NCBI RefSeq assembly: GCF_013185195.1
Contig: NZ_JAAZWC010000027.1
Location: 1 to 64,000 of the forward strand
Length of the DNA: 64,000 bases
DNA from: Saccharibacillus qingshengii
Lineage (GTDB): Bacteria > Bacillota > Bacilli > Paenibacillales > Paenibacillaceae
Direction of reading: 5' to 3'
Shown here: positions 17,267 through 26,004 of the stretch, in pieces
Layout: each line of letters begins with the position of its first letter
Numbering within the stretch: position 1 is the first letter of the stretch
The notes under the pieces: model-generated
What the model saw: only the letters and a program-made list of their open reading frames with translations
Told to the model about the DNA's origin: nothing
Database searches by the model: none
Program-made: the position numbers and the translations under genes

Positions 17267-17911
17267 ATGCCTGAACAATCCCCTTGGGATCGAACGATTC
17301 GCGAGTTTGTAGCCGGTGCCGGAAGTTCCAAAGCGACACCGGGCGGAGGAAGTACCTCCGCCCTGGCGGCGGCGCTCGGATCGGCGATGACTTCGATGGC
17401 GGCAAGTCTGTCGCACCGCGGGCGTACACCGGAGCAGCAGGCCGGAATGAACGAGGCCGAACAGGAAATGCAGGGAATCGCGGCCGAATGCGAACGGTTG
17501 ATGAACGAAGATATGCGCAGTTTCTCCGCTTATTTGGAAGCAAGCGAAGAGGGGGACGAAGAGGACGAAGCCGTTGCCGCCGCAGTCGAGCGCACGATTC
17601 AAGTGCCGCTGGATTTGATGAAAGTCTGCGTTCGGGGACTTCGCGGCGCACGCGGCATTGCGGATGCAACCCGTTCGCATGTGCTGTCCGATCTCGGAAT
17701 CGGACTCGTCATGTTTGAAGCGGCAGCGCGGTCGGCCTATTTGACGGTCAAGATCAATCTGCCCGCCTGCCGGGATTCCCGCACGCGCGAAGCTTACGGA
17801 GACGAAGCCGACGTGCTGCTGTTGGAAGCCCAGAAGCTCAAGGAATGGGGACTGAACGAAGTCACGCGCGCGATCGAACGAAGCGCGGAAGAGAGCCGGG
17901 GCGGCAGTTGA
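17267..17911 (+). CDS. Cyclodeaminase/cyclohydrolase family protein (FTCD_C)
   Basis: This 214-residue, all-helical protein matches formiminotransferase-cyclodeaminase C-terminal domains and FchA methenyl-THF cyclohydrolases. The signature SKATPGGGSTSALAAALGSA lies near residues 21-40, followed by long helices. It would act on folate one-carbon units, but no formiminotransferase or histidine-degradation gene is adjacent, so the exact reaction is uncertain. AAAGGAG lies 10 bases before ATG. Confidence 0.85.
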   Translation: MPEQSPWDRTIREFVAGAGSSKATPGGGSTSALAAALGSAMTSMAASLSHRGRTPEQQAGMNEAEQEMQGIAAECERLMNEDMRSFSAYLEASEEGDEEDEAVAAAVERTIQVPLDLMKVCVRGLRGARGIADATRSHVLSDLGIGLVMFEAAARSAYLTVKINLPACRDSRTREAYGDEADVLLLEAQKLKEWGLNEVTRAIERSAEESRGGS

Positions 17912-17965
17912 CCGAAATCGAAGGCGGATAGCGCCGGAACCCGAGGAATGGCATAATGGAGAAAC

Positions 17966-18010
17966 AGGACCGGAACCCTCGCTTACAGGAGGCGGCCGGT
18001 CTTTGATTTG
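17966..18010 (+). terminator. Weak terminator-like hairpin
   Basis: GACCGG and CCGGTC about 28 bases apart are followed by TTTGATTTG. The stem is short, with a partly paired interior, so termination would be incomplete. Confidence 0.35.
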
Positions 18011-18086
18011 CGGACGGATGCCTTTTGAATGAAGATTCACTTAGGAGGCCGACCGATACAAGGATAACGAACAGGGAGATGAATCT

Positions 18087-18563
18087 ATGCACGGCGGTCT
18101 GCCGGATGAAATCATAAGCGGAGAACATACTCCCGAACAATGGAAGCGGCGAAGGATGGAACTGGAGCGCTGGGCGGGTCGCGAGAAGATTCGCCGGGCT
18201 CCCAAGCGGCTGTCTGAGCTGAATGGCGTCGAAGTGGATACCGAACTGCTGGAGGCGCTTCGGCTGTTGAATGAGTCCGGCGTACAAACGGAATTTTCCT
18301 GCGCCGGTGTCAGTCCGCTGGACGAACCCGAAGAACATTCGCTGTATGCGTACGTTACGCTGGTGGAGAGCCGGGCGGCGCAGGCGTTTGTCGATTATGC
18401 GGCAGTTCGGATGGGGCGGCGTCTGCTCGTCTCCTATGAGTCTTCTCGCCGCCGCTACGACTTGTCTTCGTTCATGCTGGGGCAGAACCGTTCATTTTGT
18501 CTGCTGCTGGAGAACTGTGCCCGGGAATATGCCCGCGGCGCCTATCGAAAAGGAGGGAACTGA
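18087..18563 (+). CDS. Conserved-looking hypothetical protein
   Basis: This 158-residue soluble protein was not recognised. The N-terminal third is charged and helical (EQWKRRRMELERWAGREKI). A central stretch reads LLNESGVQTEFSCAGVSP, then an alternating beta region YAYVTLVESRAAQAFVDYA. The SCAG segment faintly recalls the SCSG motif of TYW3-like proteins but the resemblance is too short to call. AGGGAG lies 8 bases before ATG. It is followed after 6 bases by the 547-residue gene, so they are probably one operon. Confidence 0.75.
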   Translation: MHGGLPDEIISGEHTPEQWKRRRMELERWAGREKIRRAPKRLSELNGVEVDTELLEALRLLNESGVQTEFSCAGVSPLDEPEEHSLYAYVTLVESRAAQAFVDYAAVRMGRRLLVSYESSRRRYDLSSFMLGQNRSFCLLLENCAREYARGAYRKGGN

Positions 18564-18569
18564 TCCATC

Positions 18570-20213
18570 ATGCTGAGTCTGGAAAAAAGAAGCCGGCAGG
18601 TTGTCGGGAAAATGGCCGCCCAGGCGGCAGGCCGTGAACGCCTGCCGAGCGGTCTGTGGTTCCATGACGATATACGGAATAATTTCTATTACGCTTCGTA
18701 TCTGTACGCCGCCGCAGAAGATCCGGAAATTCGGGTCCGGTTCGACCGGGAACAAGCCAAAGCCACGGCGGAAGACGTATTGGGGCTTGTGCTCGATCTG
18801 CAGGATCGCGATGCAGACAGCAGAACCTACGGCCATTGGCCGCTGCATCTGGGCGACGACCCGCAGACCGCCGAACCGAACCCGCTGCCGGTCGAACTAA
18901 TGGGCAGCCTGATGCTGTATTTTGTCGAGCGGTGCGGCGATTCGCTGACGCCCGGACTGCTGGAACGGTTCGAAGCGGCGCTGAAAGCCGTCTACGACAG
19001 TCGGTTCTACGATCGACCGCTGCGCGAATACGGACATCACGAAGCCAAGTATACGGCGGCCAAGCTGCTGTTCGGCACGCATTATGCGGACAAGTCTCTG
19101 CTGGAAGACGGACGGCGCTCGCTCAAGAATCTGCTTGCGCGGTTGAACGAACGCGGCATGCACGAATACGGTTCCCAGCCGTGGTTCTGGCATTGGGTCC
19201 AGGCCTTCACCTGCGCCCGTCTGCTGCTGGACGACGCGGAGATTACGGACGATCTGAACCGGATACTGGACTATCTGTGGCGCGAGCGCTCGCTGCATTA
19301 TATCGGCGGAGCCTGGGCCGGGCCGCATGCCCGGCAGCTGGATTCGGATACGCCCAAAGACGGGAATGTCGTCTTCGATTATTTGCAGTATGGCGATTTC
19401 CGGCTGCCGCCGCAGCTGGTGCGGGCGGAATACGCGGGATTCCTGTTCTATGAAGCGCCCGAGGATGCAAGAATCGCGGCAATGGACCGTCTCGTCCCGG
19501 TCGAAGTCAAGAAGAAGATTCTCAAGCCGCAGGCGGACGGTTCCGCCCGCGAGCTGCACAGTTATACGTACCTGACCGACAGCTACGCGGTCGGCGGGAT
19601 GTGGGAACGCTCGGAAGAGTTCGATAACGAGCAGCATCGCTGGGATGTGACGCTGCCGCTGTCTTACGAACTGGGCAGCGTCGTGAACCAGGCGTACTTT
19701 TTGCATCCGGCTTCCGGGGGTTCGGCCGATGATCTGCGGCACGCCAGCCGGTTTGAACATATTCTGCCGGATCGAGGCGTCGTTATGGCCTTGTATCCGG
19801 TGCCCGATCACGAAGACCCGACCCTGGTCGGCGTCCTGCCCAAAGGCGAATGGATCCGTGAAGAGCGGTCCGTCTTCGTGCAGGCCGGAGGTGCTTATCT
19901 GGCCGTTTATTTGCGGCACGGTTTCGAATCGGAAGAGAGCGGCGACCGGATACTGGTGCGCAGTACAGGACCTTGCGGTGCCGTCGTGATCGAAGCGGCA
20001 AGTGTCGAGGAAGCGGAAAGTCTCGATGTCGAAGACCTGGAAGGGTTCGCCGAATTGATGCGCGGCCGAGCGCCTGTGTTCGGTGAAGACGGCCGAACTG
20101 TCAGCTATCGCAGTCTGCACAGTCGGCGGCTTGCGCTTGCGCTTGGAGCAGGCGGCGAAGCACAGGCATCGATCAACGGCGAAGAAACGGGATTTTCGGA
20201 CTACGCGGTCTAA
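18570..20213 (+). CDS. Hypothetical protein, possible alpha/alpha-barrel carbohydrate enzyme
   Basis: This 547-residue soluble protein has no signal peptide. The first 300 residues are helix-rich with aromatic and acidic patches spaced as in alpha/alpha toroid glycosidases (GLWFHDDIRNNFYYASYLYAA near 33, REYGHHEAKYTAAKLLFG near 152, EYGSQPWFWHWVQAFT near 200, AWAGPHARQLD near 248). The last 250 residues look beta-rich, as in heparinase-II or GH-type C-terminal domains. This is a fold impression only; no catalytic residues are assigned. GAAAAGGAGGG lies 12 bases before ATG. A terminator follows. Confidence 0.78.
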   Translation: MLSLEKRSRQVVGKMAAQAAGRERLPSGLWFHDDIRNNFYYASYLYAAAEDPEIRVRFDREQAKATAEDVLGLVLDLQDRDADSRTYGHWPLHLGDDPQTAEPNPLPVELMGSLMLYFVERCGDSLTPGLLERFEAALKAVYDSRFYDRPLREYGHHEAKYTAAKLLFGTHYADKSLLEDGRRSLKNLLARLNERGMHEYGSQPWFWHWVQAFTCARLLLDDAEITDDLNRILDYLWRERSLHYIGGAWAGPHARQLDSDTPKDGNVVFDYLQYGDFRLPPQLVRAEYAGFLFYEAPEDARIAAMDRLVPVEVKKKILKPQADGSARELHSYTYLTDSYAVGGMWERSEEFDNEQHRWDVTLPLSYELGSVVNQAYFLHPASGGSADDLRHASRFEHILPDRGVVMALYPVPDHEDPTLVGVLPKGEWIREERSVFVQAGGAYLAVYLRHGFESEESGDRILVRSTGPCGAVVIEAASVEEAESLDVEDLEGFAELMRGRAPVFGEDGRTVSYRSLHSRRLALALGAGGEAQASINGEETGFSDYAV

Positions 20214-20247
20214 GCTCCCGCAGGATCCGCCGCATGTCCGGGTATGA

Positions 20248-20284
20248 CAAACAGTCACGTTCCTTGGAGGAACGTGACTGTTTG
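20248..20284. terminator. Bidirectional terminator
   Basis: CAAACAGTCACGTTCC pairs with GGAACGTGACTGTTTG around a 5-base loop. It separates the convergent 547-residue gene and the pseudouridine-synthase-like gene. Confidence 0.8.
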
Positions 20285-20353
20285 GGCTGTGCACAGCGCG
20301 GGAGTTCCGAATGGATTACCGCTTCGGGATCTGCTGCTTCGCCGATATTGTTG

Positions 20354-21343
20354 TTAAACCGGTTCGCTTTCGTTAAAAGGCGAGAGGAAAGATTTAGGTA
20401 CTTCCGTTTCGAAAGTGGAGGTTCGGCCGGTGGTCGGGTGGACGAAACTCAGTTTGTGCACATGCAGGCCGAGACGGCCCAGAATACGCAGCGCCGAACC
20501 GTATTTCTTATCGCCGACGATCGGATGTCCGATGTCCTCGAACTGGGCCCGGATCTGGTTCTTGCGGTGGGTCTCGGTCGTGACTTCGAGCAGCGACGCC
20601 TGGCCGTTGGCCCGAAGGCGTTTGTAATGCAGCACGGCACGCAGACCGTCGCCTTCGGTACGGCTGGCGTACATCTTGAGCGTTTTGGTCTCGCGCAGCC
20701 AGGAAGTGACGGTATCGGACTCCGCTCTTACCTTGCCTTCGACAAGTACCGTATAGGCCTGTTTGATCGTTCCTGCATCCCATTGTTCCATCAGAGCTTC
20801 CTTGGCGGCTGTGTTTCTTGCCAGCAGCATCACACCGGAAGCGTCTTTTTCGAGCAGCTGCAGCGCGAACAATCGGCCCTGCTGGTCGCTTTGGCGAATA
20901 TGGCCCATCAGCTGGCGGTACACGGTATTGTCTTCTTCGCGCGAAGAAGACATGGACAGCAGACCGGCTTCTTTGCGGATCACGATGACGTCTTCGTCTT
21001 CATGCAGGATGCGCAGGCCGCTCAGTTTGACTTTCGGTTTGGCGCGCTCTTTGCCGATGACCACGGTCTGGCCGGGCTGCAGCGGATGATCGTACAAGGT
21101 GACGACGGTGCCGTCGACCCGGACCTGTCCGTGTGCCAGCACCGACTTGACGGAGTTGCGGCCCATGCCTTTCAGATGCTCGAGCAGAAAAGCCAGAAGT
21201 TCGGCCGGCTGCGAGACCGTAAAGCTGCGGGACTGCGCTTCGGCTTTTTGACGGCGCGCTTCTTCGCGAACCGCGAAGGAATTATCTTTTTGGACACCGG
21301 GAGGGCGTTTCTTGCCGCCTGGTCGTTTATTCGTATAAGCCAT
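20354..21343 (-). CDS. RluA-family pseudouridine synthase-like protein with altered active site
   Basis: The 329-residue protein has a basic N-terminal tail, an S4 RNA-binding domain at about 44-98 (VKSVLAHGQVRVDG) and an RluA-type catalytic domain from 108. Family landmarks are HEDEDVIVIRKEAGLL near 114, ETHRKNQIRAQFEDIGHPIVGDKKYG split around 260-285, and LHVHKLSF. The catalytic block normally reads HRLDxxTSG; here it is QLLEKDASG (162-170). The catalytic Asp is replaced by Glu165 and the Arg before it is lost. The surrounding frame is intact, so this is not a frameshift. It may be an RNA-binding protein without synthase activity. Confidence 0.88.
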   Translation of the reverse strand: MAYTNKRPGGKKRPPGVQKDNSFAVREEARRQKAEAQSRSFTVSQPAELLAFLLEHLKGMGRNSVKSVLAHGQVRVDGTVVTLYDHPLQPGQTVVIGKERAKPKVKLSGLRILHEDEDVIVIRKEAGLLSMSSSREEDNTVYRQLMGHIRQSDQQGRLFALQLLEKDASGVMLLARNTAAKEALMEQWDAGTIKQAYTVLVEGKVRAESDTVTSWLRETKTLKMYASRTEGDGLRAVLHYKRLRANGQASLLEVTTETHRKNQIRAQFEDIGHPIVGDKKYGSALRILGRLGLHVHKLSFVHPTTGRTSTFETEVPKSFLSPFNESEPV

Positions 21344-21971
21344 GATCGGATAAGCTCCATTCTGGAAAAAGGATCGTAGGGCGCAAACGGCCGTTCGGAG
21401 AGCCGGAAAATAAGCCGTCCGGACCGGGAATCGCCGAATTCACTATACCAGAGCCGCCGTCAAAAGGCCAGGGATAACGGGATCGGGCTGCGTGTCTGCC
21501 GTCAGACCGGCATCAGCCGGGTGGCGATCGTGACCCGGCTGATGCTCGTGATCGCGACCAGAGCCATGATGAGTGCGGCCATGCCATTTTTTCCGAACCG
21601 AAGGATGCTCTTTTCCTAGGTCCCGTCGGGCGCGCCCGTGTGCATCAAGACAGTCCAAGCGAACGTGACGGATTTTGAAAAAAAGAATATTTGTTCGCGT
21701 ACGGCGGTTGCCCGATCGGGGGATGCCCGGTAAAATATAGAAAGAACGCATCGATGACGCGGCGGAGAACGGTTCGGCCGATCCCGCGTCCTTGCCGAAG
21801 CTTCCGAACGAACAGCGGCATACCGAAAATGCGCAGTCCCGGAGAACGCCTTAGGCGGGAAGCGGGGCTGCATCGATACATGCCGCGATAACGGACTTCC
21901 TGCCGGGTGCCGAAGAAGAGTGAATATACGGGAATGCCGACCGAGGCATTCCCTTTAAGGAGTTTTGCATA
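21344..21971. other. Intergenic region between RluA-like gene and recQ
   Basis: This stretch of 628 bases between divergent genes has no supported gene. Chance frames exist on both strands, without ribosome sites. Two inverted repeats stand out: CATCAGCCGGG / CCCGGCTGATG at 21511-21544 (12-base loop) and GGGAATGCC / GGCATTCCC at 21930-21953 directly before the recQ ribosome site. ACTATA at 21442-21447 could be a minus-strand -10 element (TATAGT) for the RluA-like gene. Confidence 0.6.
21930..21953 (+). promoter_or_regulatory. Leader hairpin next to recQ ribosome site
   Basis: A perfect 9-bp stem (GGGAATGCC / GGCATTCCC, 6-base loop) is followed by TTTAAGGAG, the recQ ribosome site. It could be a weak terminator or a structure that modulates translation. 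Confidence 0.45.
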
Positions 21972-23921
21972 ATGGCTATCGAAGAAACGAAGCTGATGGA
22001 GCAGGCCGGAGAGCTGCTGCAGAAGTATTACGGCTATCCCGATTTTCGCGAAGGTCAGAAAAAGATCGTCGAAAGTCTGCTGACGCGCAGCGATACGCTG
22101 GGCATTATGCCGACCGGCGGCGGTAAATCGATCTGCTACCAGATTCCCGCGCTGATGATGGAAGGCCTGACGCTGGTCGTCTCGCCGCTGATCTCGCTTA
22201 TGAAAGACCAGGTGGACGCGCTTGTTACCAACGGAATCGCGGCGGCCTATATCAACAGTACGCTCAGCGGACGCGAAGTGAACGACCGGATCCGTGCGGC
22301 GCAGCGCGGCGAGCTGAAGCTGCTGTATGTGGCGCCGGAGCGTCTTGAGCTGGACTGGTTCCGCGAAGAAATGTCCAACCTGCGCATCGACTGCGTAGCC
22401 GTCGACGAAGCGCACTGCGTCTCGCAGTGGGGACACGACTTCCGGACGAGTTACCTGGCCGTCGCGCCGTTCGTCGATTCGCTGCCGCACCGTCCGACCG
22501 TGGCCGCTTTTACCGCGACGGCAACGCCGCAGGTCATGGACGATATCGTCCGGCTGCTGGAGCTGCAGGGAGCCAATACGTTCGTTACCGGACTCGGGCG
22601 CGACAATCTGGCGTTTTCCGTGCTGCGGGGCGAGAGCAAGAAAGACTATATTTTCGACTATGCCAAAACGCATGCAAGCGAAGCGGGGATCGTCTATGCC
22701 GCAACGCGCAAAGAAGTGGATGAGCTGTATTCTAAGCTGTCGATGCAGGGCTTGTCCGCGGGGCGCTACCACGCGGGCATGAGCGACGTGGAGCGCGAAA
22801 GCGCGCAGGAAGCTTTTCTGTACGACGATGTGCGTGTGATGGTGGCGACCAATGCGTTCGGGATGGGGATCGACAAATCCAACGTCCGCTACGTCATCCA
22901 CTATAATATGCCCAAAAATATGGAAGCCTATGTCCAGGAAGCGGGACGTGCGGGACGCGACGGCGAGCCGAGCGAATGTATTTTGCTCTTCAGCGCGCAG
23001 GATATCGTCGTCCAGAAATTCCTGATCGAGCAGAACGGACAGGAAGAAGAACGGCGTCACAACGAATACCGCAAGCTGCAGCAGATGGTTGACTACTGTT
23101 ATACGACCCGATGCCTGCGCAGCTCCCAGCTGGATTATTTTGGCGAAGAACACGCGGATGAACCGTGCGGAACCTGCAGTTCGTGCCGCGACGACCGCGA
23201 AATTATCGATATTACGGTGGAGGCCCAGAAGATCTTCTCCTGCATCTACCGGATGAGAGAGCGTTTCGGCGCTTCGATGGTGGCGGGCGTACTCAAAGGC
23301 TCGCGCAACAAAAAGGTGCTGCAGTACAAGTTCGACCAGCTATCGACGTACGGCATGATGAACGGCAAAACGGAAAAAGAAATCGTCGACATGATCAATG
23401 TCCTGGCTTCGGAAGGGTATCTGGAGCTGACCGAAGGGCAGTATCCCGTCGTCAAGCTGCGTCCGCTGGCCACGGAAGTGCTCAAAGGCGGCCGTCAGGT
23501 GTTCCAGCGCGAAGCCCGCAAAGCGTCGTTCGCGGCGGCTTCCGGTTCGCGGAGCAGCCGTCCGCGCGCGGACGCCAAGCTGTCTGCGGTGGAGATCACC
23601 ATCTTCGAGCAGCTGCGCCTGATCCGGCGCGAGCTGGCGGAGAAAGAACATGTGCCGTCCTATATCATCTTCAACGATGCGACGCTGAGCGAGATGAGTA
23701 TCCATAAGCCGAGAACGGAATTCGAGATGCTGCGGATCAAAGGCGTGGGCGAAGTGAAATACCGCAAATACGGCCGTCCTTTCCTGGAGTTTTTCCAAAA
23801 CCGGGAAAGCGATGCCGGCGGCGGAAGTTCGGATGTCGACGACGGAGGCTATTACGATATGGAAGCTCCGCCGGAAGACGACTCCAGTCTGTTCGCCTAT
23901 TACGAGGATCACGATTCCTGA
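21972..23921 (+). CDS. recQ: ATP-dependent DNA helicase RecQ family
   Basis: This 649-residue 3'-5' DNA helicase acts in recombination and fork repair. Motif I is PTGGGKS (47-53), motif II DEAH (145-148) and the aromatic-rich loop follows (CVSQWGHDF). Helicase C motifs GMGIDKSNVR and EAGRAGRDG lie near 297-330. The RecQ zinc cluster is visible as C near 377 with CGTCSSC near 399-405, then a winged helix, and an HRDC domain near 540-615 (FEQLRLIRRELAE). An acidic tail of about 35 residues ends it. AAGGAG lies 8 bases before ATG. Confidence 0.97.
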   Translation: MAIEETKLMEQAGELLQKYYGYPDFREGQKKIVESLLTRSDTLGIMPTGGGKSICYQIPALMMEGLTLVVSPLISLMKDQVDALVTNGIAAAYINSTLSGREVNDRIRAAQRGELKLLYVAPERLELDWFREEMSNLRIDCVAVDEAHCVSQWGHDFRTSYLAVAPFVDSLPHRPTVAAFTATATPQVMDDIVRLLELQGANTFVTGLGRDNLAFSVLRGESKKDYIFDYAKTHASEAGIVYAATRKEVDELYSKLSMQGLSAGRYHAGMSDVERESAQEAFLYDDVRVMVATNAFGMGIDKSNVRYVIHYNMPKNMEAYVQEAGRAGRDGEPSECILLFSAQDIVVQKFLIEQNGQEEERRHNEYRKLQQMVDYCYTTRCLRSSQLDYFGEEHADEPCGTCSSCRDDREIIDITVEAQKIFSCIYRMRERFGASMVAGVLKGSRNKKVLQYKFDQLSTYGMMNGKTEKEIVDMINVLASEGYLELTEGQYPVVKLRPLATEVLKGGRQVFQREARKASFAAASGSRSSRPRADAKLSAVEITIFEQLRLIRRELAEKEHVPSYIIFNDATLSEMSIHKPRTEFEMLRIKGVGEVKYRKYGRPFLEFFQNRESDAGGGSSDVDDGGYYDMEAPPEDDSSLFAYYEDHDS

Positions 23922-24004
23922 GAGCCGGCCGAAGGAAGAAGCTGACCGGGAGCGAAGACAGGCCCGGAGCTGCAAAGAAGCCGCCCAGGCATTTCGGTTG
24001 ATAA

Positions 24005-24039
24005 AAAAAAGCTTCCCGCATACTGCGGGAAGCTTTTTT
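24005..24039. terminator. Bidirectional terminator after recQ
   Basis: AAAAAAGCTTCCCGCA-tac-TGCGGGAAGCTTTTTT forms a strong hairpin with T-runs in both directions. It serves recQ and the convergent hydrolase gene. Confidence 0.93.
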
Positions 24040-24081
24040 GTCGTGGAAAGGCGCAGAAGAAGACGCTTCCTGCGTTCTGAT

Positions 24082-25152
24082 TTATTTCTCCGCTGCCGGG
24101 AAATGGCCGTCCAGCCAGACGATCCAATCCGCGATCACTTCGTCGCGGTTGGTCTCGAATACGAGCTCATGCCGGGCTTCGCGGTACAGCCGGCAGTCCA
24201 GATCCGCGAGTCCGCGCTGCTCGTAAGCGTTCTTCAAGCTTTCCAGCGCTTCCGCGCCGCCTACGGGATCAAGCTCGCCGCAGCAGAGCAGCACGGGGGC
24301 TTCCGGGTCGATTCGCCGGATAGATTCCGGCTGCTGCAGTTCCAGCAGCAGCTGGAAGAAGTCGCGGTAGAATCCGCAGCTGAACAGCGTCTGCCCGTAA
24401 TGGCGCGCAAATTGATCGACGGCTTCCTCGTCCCGCGACAGCCAGTCGAAGCGGGTGCGGCGAGGCTTGAAGCCGCGGCCGAACGGGCCGAAGACAAGCG
24501 CGTTCAACGCAAGCGAAGCGAACGCGGGCGAGAGCAGCCGCGCTTCGGCGGCGGCCAGCGCGCCGCCGAGCTTCAGCGGCAGCGCCGCGCGTTCGCCGCC
24601 GATTCCCGTCAGGATAAAGCCGGCGTATTCCGCCGGACGGTCGGCCATCAGCTTCCGGGCGAGAAACGAGCCCATGCTGTGGCCCAGCAGAACGACCGGC
24701 GCCCCCGGGTGGCGCCGGCGAATCTCCGCCGCGACCTTGACCAGGTCGCGGCCCATACCGTTGAGCGCATCGGGCCCTGCGTAGCCCTGGCGCAGCGGTC
24801 CGGCCGGCGTATCGCCGACCGTACGGCCGTGGCCGCGATGGTCGCCGGCGTACACGGCATAGCCCGCCGCGTTCAGGGCCGCGGCGAGCGCGGCGTAGCG
24901 GCCGCCGTTCTCGCCCATGCCGTGCGAAATCTGCACGACCGCACGCGGCTGTTCCACGGGCCAGGCGCTGACGAAGACCGAGACTTCGTCGGCGCCTTCG
25001 AGCATGAACGAGCTGCCCGGATGGTCTGCCTGTCTGGGCAGGGACTGCTGGTTATCCGTACCGATTCGGCCCGGCGTTCTGGTCTTTCTCGCTTTGGGGA
25101 ATTTCGGCTTGAGCGCGAATCGCGCCGAATCGCCGCTTCGTTGGCTGCGCAT
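24082..25152 (-). CDS. Alpha/beta hydrolase (lysophospholipase / monoacylglycerol lipase-like)
   Basis: This 356-residue serine hydrolase shows the oxyanion region ISHGMGENGGRY near 95, GDHRGHG near 124, and the nucleophile elbow LLGHSMGSFLAR near 180-190 (GHSMG). The acid lies in CGELDPV near 288 and the His in EARHELVFE near 326. Its nearest known group is the Hydrolase_4 / monoglyceride lipase family. A 50-residue basic N-terminal extension precedes the domain. Its ATG at 25152 has the excellent GGGAGGG at 8 bases, so the extension is probably real although unlike an export signal. Confidence 0.88.
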   Translation of the reverse strand: MRSQRSGDSARFALKPKFPKARKTRTPGRIGTDNQQSLPRQADHPGSSFMLEGADEVSVFVSAWPVEQPRAVVQISHGMGENGGRYAALAAALNAAGYAVYAGDHRGHGRTVGDTPAGPLRQGYAGPDALNGMGRDLVKVAAEIRRRHPGAPVVLLGHSMGSFLARKLMADRPAEYAGFILTGIGGERAALPLKLGGALAAAEARLLSPAFASLALNALVFGPFGRGFKPRRTRFDWLSRDEEAVDQFARHYGQTLFSCGFYRDFFQLLLELQQPESIRRIDPEAPVLLCCGELDPVGGAEALESLKNAYEQRGLADLDCRLYREARHELVFETNRDEVIADWIVWLDGHFPAAEK

Positions 25153-25271
25153 GGTGTGATCCCTCCCGGATGTCTGGATATCTGCTTTTCCGGCTTGGCC
25201 GAAGATGTCTTCATGCTGATGTATACCCGTTTTTGAAGGGATCCGATTGCGAATAGGCCGATATACGCAAA

Positions 25272-25316
25272 GAAAAGCCGAAAATCCTATAGGAGCGGCG
25301 CTCCGGATTTTCGGCT
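25272..25316 (-). terminator. Terminator of mnmL-mnmM operon
   Basis: AGCCGAAAATCC (25276-25287) pairs with GGATTTTCGGCT (25305-25316), with an inner GGAGC-ggc-GCTCC stem and a TATA bulge. On the minus strand it runs into TTTTCTTT. Confidence 0.75.
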
Positions 25317-25388
25317 GGATCTGCTTATTCGTTAGATTTTATAAGTCGTTTGCACGCTGTCAGCTACGGGTTCTTCGCGGCAGACCGG

Positions 25389-26000
25389 CTAAATCTTCTC
25401 GACCGCGATCAGATAAGGGGCTTCCGGCCGCTGCGGCTGCCGGTAGACAATCACCCGCGCCGCGGAAACCGGCAGGCCGCCGGCCCAGGCTTCGACTGCC
25501 TGCGCTTCGGCGCCGCCTCCGTCATGCCCCGGATACAGCACCGCGGTCAGAATGCCTTTGGGACGCAGCAGCGACAGCGCCGCTTCCAGAGCGGGCAGCG
25601 TCGATGCCGGCGTCGTCATGACGCTGAGATCTTCGGCTCCCGGCAGATAGCCGAGATTGAACATGACCGCGCCGACCCTGCCATGGGATTCGGCCGGCAG
25701 CGCCTGGGCCATTTCCGCGTGGCTGCGCAGCAGCAGCTCGGCATAAGCGATCCTGCCGCCTGCTGCAGGGCGACGGCCCGGACCGCTTCCCTGCGCTTCC
25801 TGCTCCAGACGCGCCCGCGCCCGATCCAGCGCGCTCTGCTGGATATCGAATCCGTAGACGCGCCCCCGGGCTCCGGCAAGCCGGGCCAGAAACAGCGTGT
25901 CCGCACCCGTACCCACGGTAGCGTCGACAGCGATCTCGCCGGGCTGCAGCCTTTTTTGAATCAGCTGCTGGGCGAAGTTAAGCACCGATACGAATCCCAT
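25389..26000 (-). CDS. mnmM: MnmM-type tRNA U34 methyltransferase (YtqB family)
   Basis: This 203-residue SAM-dependent methyltransferase has motif I AVDATVGTGADTLFLARL near 24-41, the family stretch VMFNLGYLPGAED near 108-120 and LYPGHDGG near 153. The YtqB family (rRNA_methylase Pfam group) was shown in B. subtilis to methylate nm5(s2)U34 of tRNA to mnm5(s2)U, replacing the MnmC methylase domain. It starts 4 bases after the stop of the MnmL-type gene, with GGAAAGG in that gene, so the two steps are encoded together. Confidence 0.88.
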   Translation of the reverse strand: MGFVSVLNFAQQLIQKRLQPGEIAVDATVGTGADTLFLARLAGARGRVYGFDIQQSALDRARARLEQEAQGSGPGRRPAAGGRIAYAELLLRSHAEMAQALPAESHGRVGAVMFNLGYLPGAEDLSVMTTPASTLPALEAALSLLRPKGILTAVLYPGHDGGGAEAQAVEAWAGGLPVSAARVIVYRQPQRPEAPYLIAVEKI

Positions 26001-26004
26001 ACGA

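Noticed and set aside
21443-21751. Minus-strand frame of 102 codons, and a 26-codon hydrophobic frame near 21505-21585, considered as small gene or type I toxin
   Set aside because: No convincing ribosome site, and a hairpin lies across the frame; toxin families known to me do not match.
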